Positions 45,394 through 54,321 of a DNA stretch of 64,000 nt are shown here, in pieces; within the stretch, counting starts at the first letter, position 1, and each line of letters opens with the position of its first letter. The notes below the pieces were generated by a model. The model was not told the DNA's origin, ran no database searches, and saw only the letters and a program-made list of their open reading frames with translations. The translations under genes and the position numbers were made by a program. The stretch lies in NCBI RefSeq assembly GCF_900215155.1, contig NZ_LT907980.1, positions 2,666,001-2,730,000 of the forward strand, written 5' to 3'. This DNA is from Marinobacter sp. LV10R510-11A (GTDB taxonomy: Bacteria > Pseudomonadota > Gammaproteobacteria > Pseudomonadales > Oleiphilaceae).

Positions 45394-46947
45394 TCAGGAA
45401 CGCAGGTACTGCTCAAGAAAATCACTGAACGCCAAGGTATCCGAGGCCTCCATCCGCTTCTGCTCTGCCAGCGAATCCTTGCTCGCAGCCTTGAATGCAG
45501 CCTGTACACTAGCCTCCAGGCCTTCCTTGCGGAGTGTATTCTGGTGCTTAGCGGCCATCTCCATACCCCAGTCACGATGCCCTAGTCCGGAAGCGTGCAT
45601 GGCATCGATAACCCGCGCTGAAGGCACTTGGCTATCGCCAGATAAAACGCCTCGCTGGGCTGACAGCGCCTTGCGATAAACCTCACCACCATTCCAGCCG
45701 TCCAGCACGTCTGCCAGCGGCTCAAGGCGATCCAGCAATGCGGTAGCCGCCTCACCTATAGCCGTACGCTCACCGGATCGACACAGGGTGAGTTCGCGAT
45801 TGCGGCCTTTGGCGACCACGTCCTTAAAATTGTCGTCCAGCATTTTGCATTCGGCATCATCAACCCACGGCGACTCTGACAACAGGCAATCAAGCAGGAA
45901 TAGGTCAAGGAAGTCGACCTGGGCCTCGTTGACGCCTACCGGCGAGAACGGATCCAGATCTAGGCAGCGCACCTCAATATATTCTACTCCGCGGGACTCA
46001 AGTGCCTGAATCGGCTTCTCACCACTTCGAGCCGTACGCTTAGGGCGCACCGCGCTGTAGTACTCGTTCTCAATTTGCAGCACGCTGGTATTGATCTGAA
46101 TAAACTTGCCATCACGCTGGGTACCCAAAGCTTCATAGGCTGGCCAATTGGTGTGAATGGCTCTATCCAGAGCCTGGGTGTAAGTGCTGAGCTTATTAAA
46201 GCAAATGTTCAGGGAAGACTGCGCATTGTTATGATAGCCAAGGTCGCCCATGCGCAACGAGGTGGCGTGCTTGCCAAACCAACTGCGATCATCAAAATGG
46301 CCAAGATCGTGACGTACGCCGTCTACAAAACTGGCATCCAGAGCCGGGGAAGCGCCAAACAAAAGCATCAGCAACCAGCTTCTGCGCCGGAAATTTCTGA
46401 TCAACCAGAAGTACTGATCGGATTTAAAATCCTTCATGCTTTGCTGGTCGCCGAGCACTCGCTGCCATTTTTCCATGAAGCTGTCGGGCAACGAGAGATT
46501 ATAGTGAGTACCGGCAATGCTTTGCATCATGCGTCCGTACCGCACTGCAAGGCCCTGTCGATACACGTGCTTTAATCGACCGGTATTAGACGAGCCATAC
46601 TCAGCAATGGGAATGCTGGCGTCGCCATTAAGTTCACAGGGCATACTGGCCGGCCAAAAGACCTCATCACCCAGGTTCTGCTGCACGAAGCGGTGCGTGT
46701 TGCGCAAGGACTCCAGCACCTCCGACGTGCTGCTGCACACCGGCGTAATCAACTCCAGCAGGGACTCAGAGTAATCCGTTGTGATCGACGGATGCGTGAG
46801 CGCAGCACCCAGCGCCTCAGGGTGTGGCGTCTGTGCAATGAACCCGTTGCGGTCAACGCGCAAACCTTCTTTCTCTACCCCTTTCAGAAATCCGTTCCAG
46901 TCGCTAGCAGCGAACTGTCGGAAAATAGAATGGCGGGATTCGGCCAT
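45394..46947 (-). CDS. gshA: Glutamate-cysteine ligase (class I)
   Basis: First enzyme of glutathione synthesis; ATP-dependent joining of glutamate and cysteine. The 517-residue chain has the class I (proteobacterial GshA) motifs GVEKEGLRV, TDYSESLLELITPV, SLPDSFM and VEYIEVRCLDLDPFSP. Ribosome site AGGAG precedes the ATG by seven bases. Upstream is tex on the same strand and downstream the Rmf-like gene. Confidence 0.95.
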   Translation of the reverse strand: MAESRHSIFRQFAASDWNGFLKGVEKEGLRVDRNGFIAQTPHPEALGAALTHPSITTDYSESLLELITPVCSSTSEVLESLRNTHRFVQQNLGDEVFWPASMPCELNGDASIPIAEYGSSNTGRLKHVYRQGLAVRYGRMMQSIAGTHYNLSLPDSFMEKWQRVLGDQQSMKDFKSDQYFWLIRNFRRRSWLLMLLFGASPALDASFVDGVRHDLGHFDDRSWFGKHATSLRMGDLGYHNNAQSSLNICFNKLSTYTQALDRAIHTNWPAYEALGTQRDGKFIQINTSVLQIENEYYSAVRPKRTARSGEKPIQALESRGVEYIEVRCLDLDPFSPVGVNEAQVDFLDLFLLDCLLSESPWVDDAECKMLDDNFKDVVAKGRNRELTLCRSGERTAIGEAATALLDRLEPLADVLDGWNGGEVYRKALSAQRGVLSGDSQVPSARVIDAMHASGLGHRDWGMEMAAKHQNTLRKEGLEASVQAAFKAASKDSLAEQKRMEASDTLAFSDFLEQYLRS

Positions 46948-47025
46948 GATTGACTCCTGCTGCAGCCGGCTGTGCCTTGTGGGCGGATGCCGGCTGATGG
47001 AAATAGTGTAAATAGTTGAAACCGC

Positions 47026-49329
47026 TTAACGCTTATCTTTACGGGCTGACGCAAGCGCCTGAGCCAACGCCCCTGGCATCACACCCTGTCCTGAATCTTT
47101 GTTCTGACTCCGAGGCGCGGGTTTTCTTGAGGGTTTTGCAGCCGCTTTTTCACCCGGCTGGTCATCCATACGCATAGTCAACGCAATCCGTTTACGAGGG
47201 ATGTCCACTTCCATCACCTTTACCTTCACGATATCCCCGGCCTTGACCACTTCGCGAGGATCCTTAATGAAGGTATGAGACAGCGCAGAGATATGCACCA
47301 GCCCGTCCTGGTGAACGCCGATGTCCACAAACGCACCAAAATTGGTTACGTTGGTAACAGAGCCTTCCAGCACCATGCCGGGTTCGAGATCGCCGAGGGT
47401 TTCTACGCCTTCCTCAAAGCTCGCGAAGCGGAACTCCGGGCGCGGATCCCGGCCGGGCTTCTCGAGCTCGGAGAGAATATCTTTGATAGTGGGCACACCG
47501 AACTTATCTGTTACGTAATCCTGTGGATTCAGACCACGTAAAAACGCGGCATCGCCGACAATGCCTTCCACTTTGCGGCTGCTCTTTGCAGCGATGGCCT
47601 CAACAATACCGTAAGCCTCGGGGTGTACCGATGACCGATCCAGTGGGCTCTCTGCGCTAGCGATGCGCAGGAAGCCGGCCGCCTGTTCAAACGTTCGAGC
47701 ACCCAGGCGAGCAACTTTTAACAGCTGCTTGCGGCTTTGGAACATGCCGTTCTGGTTGCGGTACTCAATGATGTTTTGGGCGATGGTCTGGTTCAGGCCG
47801 GACACCCTTGATAACAGGGGCGCTGAGGCGGTGTTCAGATCTACGCCAACACCGTTAACACAGTCTTCAACAACGGCATCCAGGCTGCGAGAGAGCTGAA
47901 CCTGGGACACGTCGTGTTGATACTGGCCAACGCCAATGGATTTTGGCTCAAGCTTCACCAGCTCAGCTAGGGGATCCTGCAACCGGCGGGCAATGGATAC
48001 CGCGCCGCGAATGGTTACATCCAGATCGGGCAACTCTTTGGAGGCAAACTCCGAGGCTGAGTAAATTGAAGCACCAGACTCGCTCACAATAATGCGTGCC
48101 AGCTTCAACTCCGGATAACGTTTGCTGAGCTCCCCTACCAGTTTTTCTGTCTCGCGAGAGGCTGTGCCGTTGCCGATCGCAACCAACTCAATATGATATT
48201 CCCGGCACCAAACCGCAAGCTGTTCAATCGAACGATCCCATTGTTTCTGAGGTGCATGGGGGAAAATAGTGCCATGTCCAGCAACCTGGCCGGTGTCATC
48301 AATAATCGCCACCTTTACACCCGTGCGCAGGCCAGGGTCCAGCCCTAGAGTCGCGCGGGGCCCGGCAGGCGCCAGTAACAACAGGTCTTTCAGATTGGCA
48401 GCAAATACGTTGATAGCTTCGGTTTCCGCAGCTTCACGTACCTGAGCCATAAGATCTGTCTCGATCTGCGTAGACAGCTTTACTCGCCAAGTCCAGCGCA
48501 CCACCTCTGACAACCATTTGTCCGCAGCGCGAGCATTATCGCGAATGCGCCAGCGGGCGGCAATACGCTGCTCGGCAGGATGCGGTTGGCGCTTATCGCC
48601 GTCTACATCACCCACCACCAACGTGTAAGAGAGAATGCCTTCATTGCGCCCACGCAGAATGGCCAGAGCGCGATGGGAAGGTACCTTTTTCAGGGGCTCT
48701 ACATGATCGAAGTAGTCCCGGAACTTGGCGCCTTCGTTTTCCTTACCTTCAATCACTGCGACCTTTAATTGCCCCTGTTGCCAGATGAAATCTCGCAGCT
48801 CACCCAGCAGCTCCGCATCTTCAGCAAAGCGCTCCATCAAAATATATCGGGCGCCGTCAAGGGCAGCTTTGGTATCGGCAACACCGGATTCCGCGTTGAT
48901 ATAACCTTCAGCCGTGGTTTCCGGCTCCAAAGCCGGGTCGCCATACAGCGCATCCGCCAGAGGTTCGAGGCCCGCTTCCCGGGCAATCTGGGCCTTAGTG
49001 CGACGTTTGGGCTTGTAGGGGAGGTACAGATCTTCTAGACGATTCTTGGTATCCGCATCCTGAATGCTGGCGCGCAATTCGTCGCTCAGTTTGCCCTGCT
49101 CCGCGATGCCTTTGAGGATAGTGCCACGACGGTCTTCCAGTTCCCTGAGGTAACGCAGCCGCTCTTCTAGCGCACGCAGCTGTATGTCGTCCAGAGAGCC
49201 GGTAACCTCTTTACGGTAGCGGGCAATAAACGGAACGGTGGAACCTTCGTCCAGCAGGGCGACGGTGGCATTAACCTGCTGCTCTCGTACACCAAGTTCG
49301 TCGGCGATGCGCCTGGAGATACTGTTCAT
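47026..49329 (-). CDS. tex: Tex family transcription accessory protein
   Basis: A 767-residue RNA-binding protein implicated in transcription and expression of toxin genes in Bordetella and others. It has a helix-turn-helix-rich N-terminal part, a YqgF/RNase H-like domain (about 320-460) with [17 protein letters not shown], helix-hairpin-helix motifs (about 490-560) with [19 protein letters not shown], and a C-terminal S1 domain (about 645-715) with [21 protein letters not shown] 49329 ([13 protein letters not shown]) fits the family. An 11-base tandem repeat lies just upstream, inside a 29-codon in-frame extension. Confidence 0.95.
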   Translation of the reverse strand: MNSISRRIADELGVREQQVNATVALLDEGSTVPFIARYRKEVTGSLDDIQLRALEERLRYLRELEDRRGTILKGIAEQGKLSDELRASIQDADTKNRLEDLYLPYKPKRRTKAQIAREAGLEPLADALYGDPALEPETTAEGYINAESGVADTKAALDGARYILMERFAEDAELLGELRDFIWQQGQLKVAVIEGKENEGAKFRDYFDHVEPLKKVPSHRALAILRGRNEGILSYTLVVGDVDGDKRQPHPAEQRIAARWRIRDNARAADKWLSEVVRWTWRVKLSTQIETDLMAQVREAAETEAINVFAANLKDLLLLAPAGPRATLGLDPGLRTGVKVAIIDDTGQVAGHGTIFPHAPQKQWDRSIEQLAVWCREYHIELVAIGNGTASRETEKLVGELSKRYPELKLARIIVSESGASIYSASEFASKELPDLDVTIRGAVSIARRLQDPLAELVKLEPKSIGVGQYQHDVSQVQLSRSLDAVVEDCVNGVGVDLNTASAPLLSRVSGLNQTIAQNIIEYRNQNGMFQSRKQLLKVARLGARTFEQAAGFLRIASAESPLDRSSVHPEAYGIVEAIAAKSSRKVEGIVGDAAFLRGLNPQDYVTDKFGVPTIKDILSELEKPGRDPRPEFRFASFEEGVETLGDLEPGMVLEGSVTNVTNFGAFVDIGVHQDGLVHISALSHTFIKDPREVVKAGDIVKVKVMEVDIPRKRIALTMRMDDQPGEKAAAKPSRKPAPRSQNKDSGQGVMPGALAQALASARKDKR

Positions 49330-49338
49330 GCAACCTCT

Positions 49339-49378
49339 GTCTGATGCGTGTCTGATGCGTGTCTGATGCGTGTCTGAT
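49339..49378. repeat. 11-base tandem repeat upstream of tex
   Basis: GTCTGATGCGT is repeated perfectly three times (49339-49349, 49350-49360, 49361-49371) and then truncated to GTCTGAT (49372-49378). It starts nine bases before the tex start codon, so it lies in the leader or promoter. Eleven is not a multiple of three. Confidence 0.9.
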
Positions 49379-49400
49379 AAAGCAGCAAAGGTACAGCGGC

Positions 49401-49925
49401 TTACAGTTTCAGGCAAGCGGACTGGCCTCGCTTATTCAAGAACTGCACAAGGTCGACCCAGGGCATGGGGCGGGCGTAATAGTAGCCTTGGATTTCATCA
49501 CAGTGCTGCTGTCGCAGAAAATCCAGCTGGCTTTCGGTCTCGACACCTTCCGCCACTACACTGATCTAATCGTCAAGCGCAAAGCTAATGCCCAGCTGGC
49601 TCAGCTCCCGCAGGCAACGCTTTGCGTATTCGGGATCGTGCATCATGGCGCTTTCGGTAAGCTCTAGTTCCAGCAAACTGGTGTCGACATTGGCGTTGAA
49701 GATAATGCGGAATATGGTTTCCGTCATCTTGCGGTCGTGGAACTGTCGAAAAGCGTTGCGGATAAGATCGTCACAATCCACCAGGTCCGGGCACCAAGTT
49801 GAATCTGGGCGGGTTTCCGGGTCGTGCGCCAACAGTGCGTTGAGCCAGAGAAAATCAGTGTAATCCGGCGTCAGAACCAGAAGGCGAAGCTGGTCGTGTC
49901 CGACAGTTTCCAGTGGCAAGGTCAT
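49401..49925 (-). pseudogene. Remnant of a REC/GGDEF-EAL type gene
   Basis: One frame that reads from a receiver-like start (residues about 8-45) straight into the middle of an EAL domain (LLELELTESAMM, GISFALDD), then meets a TAG at 49569-49567, and continues in the same frame with VVAEGVETESQLDFL and EIQGYYYARPMP to a stop at 49403-49401. The whole GGDEF domain, the start of EAL and the segment between DD and VVAEGVE (normally about 50 residues) are missing. It is best read as a gene with several internal deletions. It abuts the divergent rep gene. Confidence 0.75.
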
Positions 49926-50070
49926 TGAACAAAATCCATGGGTGCGTGAGCAACAAATCTGTTCTGTTAAAAGGATAGCTGATAGATCGGCAAGGTACAC
50001 AAAGTCAGGCTGGTGTAGACTGGTGTCTTACCGGAAAACTCCCGCCTCAATCCATTCTGGCAGTGTATTT

Positions 50071-52089
50071 GTGACCAAACTCAACCCGCGACAAAATGAA
50101 GCAGTCCGCTACACCGATGGCCCGCTACTGGTGCTCGCGGGTGCCGGCAGTGGTAAGACCAGCGTAATTACCCGAAAAATAGCCTATCTCATTGAGCAGG
50201 TTGGTATTCCGGGACGGCACATTGCGGCCGTTACGTTTACCAACAAGGCTGCTCGCGAGATGAAAGAGCGGGTGAAAAAAATTGTGGATCGCAAGCTGAC
50301 CCGGGGGCTAATTGTTTCTACCTTCCACAACCTTGGGCTGAACATAATCCGGGAGGAACACACCTACCTAGGTTATCACCCAGGCTTCTCTATTTTTGAC
50401 GCGGAAGATGCCAAAGCCCTGTTACGGGATCTGATGCTTCGGGAGGCCAGCGCCGACGCCGGCGATGAACTCAACGATGTACAGATGACCGTCTCGTCGT
50501 GGAAGAATTCCATGCGCGGGCCCGCCGAAGCATACAGCAAAGCCGCAGATGAACGTGAGCAACGTATTGCCATCATCTACAAGCTTTATAGCGAGTACCT
50601 GAAGGCCTACAACGCGGTGGATTTTGACGATCTGATTTTGCTTCCGGTGCAATTGTTCCGCAGCAACCCCGAGGTGCTTACAAAGTGGCGGAAAAAAATC
50701 CGCTACATGCTGGTGGATGAGTATCAGGATACCAACCTGTGCCAGTACGAGCTGGTAAGAATGCTGGTCGCCGAGCGCGCTGCCTTCACGGTAGTGGGCG
50801 ACGACGACCAGTCGATATATGCTTGGCGGGGCGCGCGGCCAGAAAACCTGGTGCAGCTAAAAGAAGACTTTCCGAGCCTTAAAATCGTGAAGCTGGAGCA
50901 GAACTACCGCTCCACGTCACGCATTCTGCGCAGCGCCAACACGGTTATTGCAAACAACCCCCACGTGTTCGAAAAAGCCTTGTGGAGTGATCGCACCACG
51001 GGCGACGAGATCCGCATTGTCCGCTGCCGCAACGAAGACGCGGAAACCGAGAGGGTGGCCACGGAGATTCTTGATCAGAAGCTGAAGCAGGGGCTGGCGT
51101 TCCGAGATCTTGCCGTGCTTTACCGGGGTAACCATCAGGCCCGCCTGCTGGAGATGAAGCTGCAGGCGTACCAGATTCCGTATCACATCTCCGGTGGCAA
51201 GTCGTTTTTCTCAAAAAACGAGATCAAGGACGCCATGTCCTATCTGCGCCTGCTGATTAACCCGGATGACAACGCGGCCTTTTTACGGGTGGTGAATGTT
51301 CCACGGCGCGAAATCGGCCCGCGCACCCTTGAACAACTCAGCCATTACGCCCGCGCGCGCAACGTCAGCTTGTTTAAATCACTGGGTGATATGGGTGCGG
51401 AAACCCACGTTACCGAGAAAGGCCTAGATCGGCTAAGGCGCTTTGCCCATTGGGTAGATGCCACCTGCGAGCGCCTACATGGCGAGGACCCTGTGCCGGT
51501 TATTAAACAGCTGTTCACCGACATTGAGTACGAAGAGTGGCTGCACCAGCATTCCGGCACGCCAAAGCAGGCTGAGCGGCGCATGCAAAACATCTGGTTT
51601 CTGGTGGATTCGATCCAGCGAATGTTGGAAGACGGTAAAGGCACTGCGGATGAGCTGGGCATCGAAGACGCCATCACCAAGCTGATACTGCGCGACATGA
51701 TGGAGCAACGGGAAGACGACGACGACAGCGACAAGGTACAGCTGCTAACACTACACGCCTCCAAGGGGTTGGAATTCCCGCATGTGTTCATTCTTGGGCT
51801 GGAGGAGGAAATCCTGCCGCACCGTTCCAGTATTGAAGAAGGCAACATTGAGGAAGAACGCCGCCTGATGTATGTGGGAATCACCCGCGCCAAAGAAACC
51901 CTAACCCTGACCTACGCCGCCCAGCGCCGGCAGTACGGGGAAAAAATTGAAACTATTCCCAGTCGGTTCTTGGATGAGCTTCCAGAAGACGACATACGTT
52001 GGGAGGGCACGGGAAATCTTGACATTGAGGCCAATCAGAAAAAGGGCAAGGCCACACTAAGTGCTCTGCTTGGTGATCTAGGGCTTTAA
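50071..52089 (+). CDS. rep: ATP-dependent DNA helicase Rep
   Basis: A 672-residue superfamily 1 3'-5' helicase that clears proteins ahead of the replication fork. Motifs: Walker A VLAGAGSGKTSVITRK near 24-39, DEYQDTN (motif II), VGDDDQSIYAWRGA (motif III), QNYRSTSRIL (motif IV) and LLTLHASKGLEFPHVF and VGITRAKETLTL near the end. The start is a GTG matching the E. coli Rep start (LNPRQNEAV); an ATG 43 codons upstream would overlap the neighbouring pseudogene. Confidence 0.93.
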   Translation: MTKLNPRQNEAVRYTDGPLLVLAGAGSGKTSVITRKIAYLIEQVGIPGRHIAAVTFTNKAAREMKERVKKIVDRKLTRGLIVSTFHNLGLNIIREEHTYLGYHPGFSIFDAEDAKALLRDLMLREASADAGDELNDVQMTVSSWKNSMRGPAEAYSKAADEREQRIAIIYKLYSEYLKAYNAVDFDDLILLPVQLFRSNPEVLTKWRKKIRYMLVDEYQDTNLCQYELVRMLVAERAAFTVVGDDDQSIYAWRGARPENLVQLKEDFPSLKIVKLEQNYRSTSRILRSANTVIANNPHVFEKALWSDRTTGDEIRIVRCRNEDAETERVATEILDQKLKQGLAFRDLAVLYRGNHQARLLEMKLQAYQIPYHISGGKSFFSKNEIKDAMSYLRLLINPDDNAAFLRVVNVPRREIGPRTLEQLSHYARARNVSLFKSLGDMGAETHVTEKGLDRLRRFAHWVDATCERLHGEDPVPVIKQLFTDIEYEEWLHQHSGTPKQAERRMQNIWFLVDSIQRMLEDGKGTADELGIEDAITKLILRDMMEQREDDDDSDKVQLLTLHASKGLEFPHVFILGLEEEILPHRSSIEEGNIEEERRLMYVGITRAKETLTLTYAAQRRQYGEKIETIPSRFLDELPEDDIRWEGTGNLDIEANQKKGKATLSALLGDLGL

Positions 52090-52093
52090 ACGC

Positions 52094-52119
52094 AAAAACC
52101 CCGCGAATGCGGGGTTTTT
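52094..52119. terminator. Bidirectional terminator between rep and cytochrome c5
   Basis: AAAAACCCCGC-GAAT-GCGGGGTTTTT, an 11-base-pair stem with a four-base loop. T runs on both strands serve rep and the convergent cytochrome gene. Confidence 0.93.
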
Positions 52120-52137
52120 GTCGGGAAGAGCGGCAGG

Positions 52138-52557
52138 TTACTTGCTCTCAGCCAAGATATGCTCCACTGCCGCTTCGATCTCTTCATCCGGGCAGCTTGC
52201 GCAGCCACCTTTCGCAGGCATAGCGTTGTAGCCATTGATGGCGTGACTGATCAGAGTCTCCATGCCTTGGTCAACGCGAGGTGCCCAGGCAGCAGCATCA
52301 CCGATTACCGGTGCACCAGCCGCGCCTGTGGTATGGCAAGCCATACACACGGCGTCGTACACATCAGCGCCAGAGCGCGGGCCAGAGCTGGCTGTTTCTG
52401 AAACAGCAGCAGCCTCACCACACTCTTCACCCTGCAGGCATACTTCACCCACCGGCTGAATACGCGCACGAATTTCATCATCAACATTTGCCATAACGGC
52501 ACCGGCAGTAATGCCAAAACCGAGCAACACGACAGCCAGGACTCTCTTCATCTTCAC
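52138..52557 (-). CDS. Cytochrome c5 family protein
   Basis: A 139-residue exported monoheme cytochrome c. A signal peptide (residues 1-23, cleavage after VMA) precedes a mature part with heme motif CMACH near residue 72 and the distal Met probably in YNAMPAKGGC; two further cysteines (GGCASC) are the family's extra pair. It carries electrons in the periplasm, perhaps to a terminal oxidase. A good -10 box lies upstream. Confidence 0.92.
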   Translation of the reverse strand: MKMKRVLAVVLLGFGITAGAVMANVDDEIRARIQPVGEVCLQGEECGEAAAVSETASSGPRSGADVYDAVCMACHTTGAAGAPVIGDAAAWAPRVDQGMETLISHAINGYNAMPAKGGCASCPDEEIEAAVEHILAESK

Positions 52558-52598
52558 AATGCACCTCGCATTTAAGCGTTATAATCTTTGGTTGCCGC

Positions 52599-52627
52599 AT
52601 TATAGCGACTGAACTCCGGCAACAAAA
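52599..52627 (-). promoter_or_regulatory. Sigma-70 promoter of the cytochrome c5 gene
   Basis: Consensus TATAAT at 52604-52599, with TTTTGT (or TTGTTG) 17 bases upstream at 52627-52622, on the minus strand. The start codon at 52557 is about 35 bases downstream of the expected transcription start. Confidence 0.6.
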
Positions 52628-52749
52628 CCGATTAGCAAAATCATAAATTGATTTCCACCAATTTGATTGCCATTTCGTAAGCGTGGAGACTCTTTTCAGC
52701 CATCCGGTTACCATGTGGCAGCTTACCCAGAACTTCCAGGAACCGATTC

Positions 52750-53088
52750 ATGAACAACCCGGAGAAACCCTCCCCGCACCCGCTCCGCAAAACACTTTTG
52801 ATTGTCGAATTCAGTGCGCTGGCAGTGCTTTTGGCCTCCATGGGCTGGTTTTCAAGCCAAGCGGAGCCGGATCATAGTATCAACCCCGCTTGGCTGCTGA
52901 TACCCGCAGTCGCCAGCCTTGGTGTTTTCATCAGTTTCATTGGTCTTATGTACCTACGCTGGGTTGTAGCGGCCAGTGCCGCCAATCAGCTTCGTCATAA
53001 AGTTGTTTTTATATTACTGGCCATCACCTTGATTGGTGTCTGGATATACGGCATCGCCAGCACATGGCTCAGCCTCAATGCAGCATAG
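52750..53088 (+). CDS. Hypothetical small membrane protein
   Basis: A 112-residue protein with three hydrophobic segments (about residues 15-35, 44-68 and 83-106), so probably an integral inner-membrane protein. No motif is recognised. It ends 13 bases before the pldA start and is likely co-transcribed with it. Confidence 0.65.
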   Translation: MNNPEKPSPHPLRKTLLIVEFSALAVLLASMGWFSSQAEPDHSINPAWLLIPAVASLGVFISFIGLMYLRWVVAASAANQLRHKVVFILLAITLIGVWIYGIASTWLSLNAA

Positions 53089-53101
53089 AGAGATCCGCAG
53101 T

Positions 53102-54184
53102 ATGCACAAACGCTCTAACGCATGGGTTTCAAAGGCCGCCATGGTTATATTGCTGTGGCCGGCGCTGTCGGTTGCACAGGACACTACATCGGCAGGCGCC
53201 CGTCAGATTGCGTCCCCTGACGACTGCGCCCTGATTCGCGAAGGTGTGCAGCGCCTGGCCTGCTACGATTCTTTCAACAATCCCCAGAAGGCTCGAGATC
53301 AGGCGAGCGAGAAGGACGTGGAGGAGGCAGAGCAGGCGGCTGAGGGCTCCAGCAAGGATGATCCGGACAGTGACGTGATGACGAACATGGTGGATCAATA
53401 CGTTAGCGCCGAGAAAGCGTTATTTTCGTTTTCGGGCAGTTTCATAAGCTATAAGCCCACTTACATCATGCCAATCACTTGGATGGTCGATACGAATACG
53501 ACTCCGTCCAATCCGAGACTGGGCGCCACCAGTTACGATTACGAGCTTGAGAACGAGGAGGCCAAATACCAAATCAGTTTTAAGGTTCCGCTACTGACCG
53601 GCTGGCTGGATGATCGCACAACGTTATGGTTCGGTTATACCCAGCGTTCGTTCTGGCAGGTTTATAACCAGGATGATTCCGCGCCTTTCCGGGAAACCAA
53701 CTACGAGCCCGAGATTTTCCTGCGCCACCAGACGAACTGGAACCTCGGTGCAGTAACACTGAGTGGTGTAACGGTTGGTATTAACCATCAATCCAACGGT
53801 CAGTCGGAACCGCGTTCACGTAGCTGGAATCGAATTATGGCGGGTGCCGGCTTTACCTACGGGCGCTGGCTGTTCGTTGTGCAGCCGTGGTACCGGATTC
53901 CGGAGAGCAGTAAAGATGATAATGCGGACATTGAGCGTTATCTGGGACATGCCGATTACAACTTCGTTTACAAGCTTTCCGAGGACCGGACGCTTTCACT
54001 GAAGCTGCAAAACAATCTGCGCTCGGACAATCATACCTCGGTGGAGTTTGGTTACAGCTTTCCGCTAGGGGATACGGTCAAGGGGTTCTTCCAGTATTAC
54101 AATGGGTATGGGGAGAGCCTGATCGATTACAATCGACGAACTGAGCGGTTTGGGCTTGGAATTATGCTGAACGACTGGCTTTAA
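53102..54184 (+). CDS. pldA: Outer membrane phospholipase A
   Basis: A 360-residue outer-membrane enzyme that hydrolyses phospholipids at the membrane surface. A signal peptide (about residues 1-24, ending SVA) is followed by an acidic extension of about 80 residues and a 12-strand barrel. HQSNGQ near residue 242 holds the catalytic His and Ser, and RSWNRI supplies the Asn; GYSFPLG is also typical. I start at ATG 53102 (MHKRSNAWVSK). The long acidic stretch before the barrel is unusual compared with E. coli PldA (about 290 residues). Confidence 0.88.
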   Translation: MHKRSNAWVSKAAMVILLWPALSVAQDTTSAGARQIASPDDCALIREGVQRLACYDSFNNPQKARDQASEKDVEEAEQAAEGSSKDDPDSDVMTNMVDQYVSAEKALFSFSGSFISYKPTYIMPITWMVDTNTTPSNPRLGATSYDYELENEEAKYQISFKVPLLTGWLDDRTTLWFGYTQRSFWQVYNQDDSAPFRETNYEPEIFLRHQTNWNLGAVTLSGVTVGINHQSNGQSEPRSRSWNRIMAGAGFTYGRWLFVVQPWYRIPESSKDDNADIERYLGHADYNFVYKLSEDRTLSLKLQNNLRSDNHTSVEFGYSFPLGDTVKGFFQYYNGYGESLIDYNRRTERFGLGIMLNDWL

Positions 54185-54203
54185 GTTTGGTGCAAAGCCA
54201 AGG

Positions 54204-54299
54204 TGCCGGTGAAGTGTTCGGAAACACGCTGTGAATACGTCCCTGTACGCTTGGCTACGCCATCCATGGCTTCGCACAGTTTCCGAACACTTCACCAGC
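54204..54299. repeat. REP-like inverted repeat
   Basis: GGTGAAGTGTTCGGAAAC (54208-54225) pairs perfectly with GTTTCCGAACACTTCACC (54279-54296), 18 base pairs, and TGC/GCA extends it by a mismatch. The 53-base centre has further short palindromes (CCATGG, GTACGC..). It sits between convergent pldA and the phosphomannomutase gene and resembles multicopy intergenic elements known in Marinobacter-type genomes. It may also end transcription on both sides. Confidence 0.65.
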
Positions 54300-54321
54300 A
54301 CCCCGGCCCCATCAATAGCTG

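Noticed and set aside
49339..49378. CRISPR-like array upstream of tex
   Set aside because: Units are 11 bases, contiguous and without spacers, so this is a simple tandem repeat.
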